Of a DNA stretch of 8,494 nucleotides, positions 5,534-8,494 are shown one piece after another. The notes under the pieces were generated by a model, which saw nothing but the letters and a program-made list of their open reading frames with translations, ran no database searches and had not been told where the DNA came from. Source of the stretch: an uncultured Prevotellaceae bacterium (GTDB lineage: Bacteria; Bacteroidota; Bacteroidia; Bacteroidales; Bacteroidaceae); assembly GCA_946413885.1 (NCBI GenBank), contig CAMKMK010000100.1, forward strand, positions 1-8,494, in the 5' to 3' direction. Position 1 is the stretch's first letter; each line of letters begins with the position of its first letter. A program made the position numbers and the translations under genes.

Positions 5534-7204
5534 ATGAGAGATGACAGGATGACTCCTAACTTTATATTTGAAAGCAGTTGGGAAGTATGTAATAAGGTTG
5601 GGGGAATATATACCGTTTTATCCACGAGGGCCAAAACTCTGCAGGATGCTATGCCTGACCATATTGTTTTCATAGGTCCTGATTTGTGGGCAGGTAAAGA
5701 GAATCCTCTTTTCATCGAGGACAAGCATCTTTGGAGTTCCTGGGTCAAGGAGGCTGCCAAGTCTGGTCTTCGCGTACGTGTGGGCCGTTGGAACATTCCT
5801 GGTCATCCTTGTGTTATATTGGTAGATTTCACTCCATATTTTGAGCGTAAGAACACGATCTATGGCGATGCTTGGGTTGATTTTCAGGTAGATAGCCTTC
5901 ATGCTTATGGTGACTACGACGAAGCCAGCATGTTCTCTTATGCGGCAGGTTTGGTGGTTGAGAGCTATTATAATTATTACCTGACTCAGACTCCTAATGT
6001 TATCTATCAGGCTCACGAGTGGATGACTTGTCTTGGGGTGCTCTATGTAAAGAAGTACGTTCCTCAGATCGCTACCATCTTCACAACTCACGCTACCAGT
6101 ATAGGACGCAGTATCGCATGTAACAACAAGCCTCTCTATGAGTACCTATGGGCCTACAATGGTATCCAGATGTCGCAGGAATTGAATATGGAGGCCAAAC
6201 ATAGCGTGGAGCGTCAGACGGCTCATCATGTCGATTGCTTCACCACCGTTAGTGATGTTACAGGTCGCGAGTGCGAAGAGTTGGTCGATAAGAAGTGTGA
6301 TGCTATTCTGATGAATGGTTTTGAGGCAGATTTTGTGCCTAAAGGAACTGAGTTTACCAAGAAACGTCGTGAGGCTCGCAAGTTGATTTTCCAGGTTGCC
6401 AACGCATTGACAGGCCACACGTATTCCGATGATACTCTGATTGTTGCCACCAGCGGTCGATATGAATTCAAGAACAAAGGTATCGATGTGTTCCTCGAGG
6501 CTATGCGTCGTAGTCTTTTCAATGAACAGCTTCATCACCCAGTCCTGGCTCTTGTTCAGGTTCCTGGTTGGGTAGCTGGTCCTCGTCAGGATCTCCAGAA
6601 TCGACTCCGTCAGGGTGGTTCATTTGCTACTTCGCTTTGGAGTCCTGTACTCACGCATGACATCCATGAGCCTGAGCACGACAACGTATTGCGTTTACTT
6701 CGCGAATTCAACGTGTGGAATCGGCCAGAAGATCGTGTTCATATTATCTTCACTCCCTGTTATCTTGATGGGAAGGATGGTATCTTCAACGTGTCATATT
6801 ACGATCTCCTGATAGGTGATGATTTGGCCGTATATCCTTCTTATTACGAACCTTGGGGCTACACTCCCCTCGAGGCCATTGCTTTCCATGTGCCAACCAT
6901 TACAACCTCACTTTCTGGGTTTGGCATGTGGGCCAATAAAATGAAAGGCTCACAAAGTACTTTGGCAGATGGAGTAGAGGTCTTGGCTCGCGATGACTAT
7001 AATTTCAATGAGGTAGCCGATGGTATATGCCATGCGATAGCTGAATATTCCTCTTATGACAAGAAGGAGCGGGATGCTGTTCGACGTCGTGCCGCTCGCC
7101 TTTCTGAGAAGGCTTTATGGAAGCACTTCATCAAGTATTACTACGATGCTTACGATATTGCGCTTCGCAATGCGGCTAAGCGTCTGATTGCAACGAATAA
7201 ATAA
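5534..7204 (+). CDS. glgA: Glycogen synthase, GT3 (eukaryote-like) family
   Basis: The 556-residue product extends alpha-1,4-glucan chains from a nucleotide sugar in the cytoplasm. It resembles fungal and animal glycogen synthases (GT3) rather than the usual bacterial GT5 enzyme: WEVCNKVGGIYTVLSTRAK at about 16-34 (donor-binding KVGG), IFTTHATSIGR, FTTVSDVTGRECEEL, GRYEFKNKG with Arg309 and Lys315, and SYYEPWGYTPLEA with the catalytic-type Glu439. GT3 enzymes generally use UDP-glucose. Near the C-terminus, KKER (510-513) and RRRAARLS (517-524) align with the arginine cluster that senses glucose-6-phosphate in eukaryotic enzymes. The start is chosen at 5534: the TTG at 5492 overlaps the promoter, while ATG 5549 (five codons later, with GAGAG upstream) is a real alternative. 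It is divergent from the cytochrome operon and 31 bp upstream of glgP, with which it is probably cotranscribed. Confidence 0.93.
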   Translation: MRDDRMTPNFIFESSWEVCNKVGGIYTVLSTRAKTLQDAMPDHIVFIGPDLWAGKENPLFIEDKHLWSSWVKEAAKSGLRVRVGRWNIPGHPCVILVDFTPYFERKNTIYGDAWVDFQVDSLHAYGDYDEASMFSYAAGLVVESYYNYYLTQTPNVIYQAHEWMTCLGVLYVKKYVPQIATIFTTHATSIGRSIACNNKPLYEYLWAYNGIQMSQELNMEAKHSVERQTAHHVDCFTTVSDVTGRECEELVDKKCDAILMNGFEADFVPKGTEFTKKRREARKLIFQVANALTGHTYSDDTLIVATSGRYEFKNKGIDVFLEAMRRSLFNEQLHHPVLALVQVPGWVAGPRQDLQNRLRQGGSFATSLWSPVLTHDIHEPEHDNVLRLLREFNVWNRPEDRVHIIFTPCYLDGKDGIFNVSYYDLLIGDDLAVYPSYYEPWGYTPLEAIAFHVPTITTSLSGFGMWANKMKGSQSTLADGVEVLARDDYNFNEVADGICHAIAEYSSYDKKERDAVRRRAARLSEKALWKHFIKYYYDAYDIALRNAAKRLIATNK

Positions 7205-7235
7205 ACAAAGCATATTTAAAATTATTTGGAATTTT

Positions 7236-8494
7236 ATGAAGATTAAAGCAAGTAATGCCAACGAACCCAGTTGGAAGTCGGTCATTGTCAAGAGCAATAT
7301 GCCTGCAGAACTCAGCAAACTTGTAGAACTTGCCCACAATATGTGGTGGGTGTGGAACTACGAGGCTCGCGACCTGTTCCGCGATATTGATCCTGACCTC
7401 TATCACGACGTGAAGCATAATCCTGTGATGCTCTTGGAGCGCCTAAGCCACACCCGCAAAGAGGAAATCTTGAAGGACAAGGCACTCATGAAGCGCATAC
7501 AGGATGTCTATGCGAAGTTCCGCAAGTATATGGACGTGGAACCTGATCATACGCGTCCTTCCGTGGCCTATTTCTGCATGGAGTACGGCATTCACTCCGC
7601 CCTGAAGATTTACAGCGGCGGTCTGGGTATGCTGGCTGGTGATTACGTGAAGGAGGCATCTGACAGCAACGTCGATATGTGTGCAGTTGGTTTCCTTTAT
7701 CGTTATGGCTACTTTACACAGAGCCTGGCAATGGACGGACAGCAGATAGCCAATTACGAGGCTCAGAATTTTGGTTCTTTGCCTATTGAGCAGCAATTGA
7801 ACGAGGATGGCACACCTTTGGTTATCGATGTTCCATATATGAACTACCATGTTCATGCATACGTTTGGAGAGTGAATGTCGGCCGTGTGAAGCTGTATTT
7901 GTTAGATACTGACAACGAGATGAATTCCGATTTCGACAAACCCATTACCCACACCCTCTATGGTGGCGACTGGGAGAATCGACTGAAACAGGAGATTCTG
8001 CTTGGTATTGGTGGTATGTTGATGCTCAAGAAGCTTGGTATCAAGAAGGATATCTATCATTGTAACGAGGGTCACGCTGCGCTCTGCAACTTGCAACGCT
8101 TGTGTGACTACATTGAAGAGGGCCTTTCATTCAATCAGGCAATGGAGTTGGTGCGAGCCAGTAGCCTTTATACCGTTCACACTCCAGTTCCTGCTGGTCA
8201 TGACTATTTCGACGAAGGACTTTTTGGTAAGTATATGGGAGGATATCCTCAATTGTTGGGTATCTCATGGGATGAGTTCATCGGCATGGGACGTATGAAT
8301 CCTAACGACAAGGGTGAGCGCTTCTGTATGTCCACCTTTGCTTGCAACACCTGTCAGGAGGTTAATGGCGTGAGCTGGTTGCATGGCGAAGTCAGCAAGA
8401 AGATGTTCAACAATATTTGGAACGGTTACCTTCCTGAGGAGAGTCATGTGGGTTACGTCACTAACGGCGTACATTTCCCCACCTGGTGTGCTAC
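7236..8494 (+). CDS. glgP: Alpha-glucan (glycogen) phosphorylase, GT35, N-terminal half, cut by right edge
   Basis: From ATG 7236, 419 codons are open to the window end; the family is usually about 850 residues, so roughly half is present. It releases glucose-1-phosphate from glycogen or maltodextrin ends with phosphate. Visible family blocks are HNMWWVWN near the start, then YFCMEYGIHSALKIYSGGLG, LAGDYVKEASD and GFLYRYGYFTQ, as well as YHCNEGHAAL, TVHTPVPAGHDYF, NGVSWLHGEVSKKMF and VTNGVHFPTW. These match the shorter bacterial/archaeal alpha-glucan phosphorylase type rather than the E. coli MalP/GlgP type. The pyridoxal-phosphate lysine lies in the missing C-terminal half. The gene follows glgA by 31 bp. 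No TAnnTTTG box is seen in the gap and only a weak TTTGGA lies upstream, which suggests a glgA-glgP transcript. Confidence 0.93.
   Translation, partial: MKIKASNANEPSWKSVIVKSNMPAELSKLVELAHNMWWVWNYEARDLFRDIDPDLYHDVKHNPVMLLERLSHTRKEEILKDKALMKRIQDVYAKFRKYMDVEPDHTRPSVAYFCMEYGIHSALKIYSGGLGMLAGDYVKEASDSNVDMCAVGFLYRYGYFTQSLAMDGQQIANYEAQNFGSLPIEQQLNEDGTPLVIDVPYMNYHVHAYVWRVNVGRVKLYLLDTDNEMNSDFDKPITHTLYGGDWENRLKQEILLGIGGMLMLKKLGIKKDIYHCNEGHAALCNLQRLCDYIEEGLSFNQAMELVRASSLYTVHTPVPAGHDYFDEGLFGKYMGGYPQLLGISWDEFIGMGRMNPNDKGERFCMSTFACNTCQEVNGVSWLHGEVSKKMFNNIWNGYLPEESHVGYVTNGVHFPTWCA

Noticed and set aside
5618..6091. A 157-codon minus-strand ORF inside glgA
   Set aside because: It is antisense to a strongly conserved glycogen synthase frame and has no domain signature.
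6708..6795. Two further TTCAACGTGT matches to the repeat core inside glgA
   Set aside because: They encode Phe-Asn-Val in conserved coding sequence and are not at 22-bp spacing, so they are taken as coincidence.

Overview
The window looks like chromosomal DNA of a Bacteroidales bacterium, most likely Prevotellaceae-like (inferred). Three upstream regions carry the Bacteroidetes-type -7 box TAnnTTTG. Shine-Dalgarno sequences are mostly absent. The glycogen synthase is of the eukaryote-like GT3 type used by Bacteroidetes, and the genes on the left resemble Bacteroidales protein families.

Layout. Positions 1-684 (minus) hold the N-terminal 228 codons of a multi-pass membrane protein, probably DUF4153, running off the left edge. 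Positions 685-1047 are intergenic and hold its promoter, an array of four 22-bp direct repeats, and a strong terminator for the operon to the right. Positions 1048-5364 (minus) are a compact four-gene operon, transcribed right to left: a small secreted protein of unknown function, a membrane-anchored tetraheme NapC/NirT-type cytochrome fused to a formylglycine-generating-enzyme (FGE)-like domain, a Gfo/Idh/MocA oxidoreductase with a twin-arginine and lipobox leader, and a xylose-isomerase-like TIM-barrel protein with the same kind of leader. The gaps are 16, 46 and 25 bp, no internal promoter is visible, and a hairpin plus U-tract follows the last gene. Positions 5365-5533 are a divergent promoter region. 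Positions 5534-8494 (plus) hold glgA (GT3 glycogen synthase) and, 31 bp later, glgP (alpha-glucan phosphorylase, cut by the right edge).

How the genes fit together. The plus-strand pair covers synthesis and phosphorolytic breakdown of storage glycogen in the cytoplasm. The minus-strand operon looks like a cell-envelope module: all four products have an export signal or membrane anchor. A nucleotide-dependent sugar-type dehydrogenase and a sugar isomerase/lyase-type barrel sit with a multiheme cytochrome, so periplasmic oxidation or rearrangement of a sugar or polyol coupled to the quinone pool is a reasonable but unproven idea. The least explained items are the cytochrome-FGE fusion, whose FGE domain lacks the usual active-site cysteine pair, the small secreted protein, and the 22-bp repeat array.
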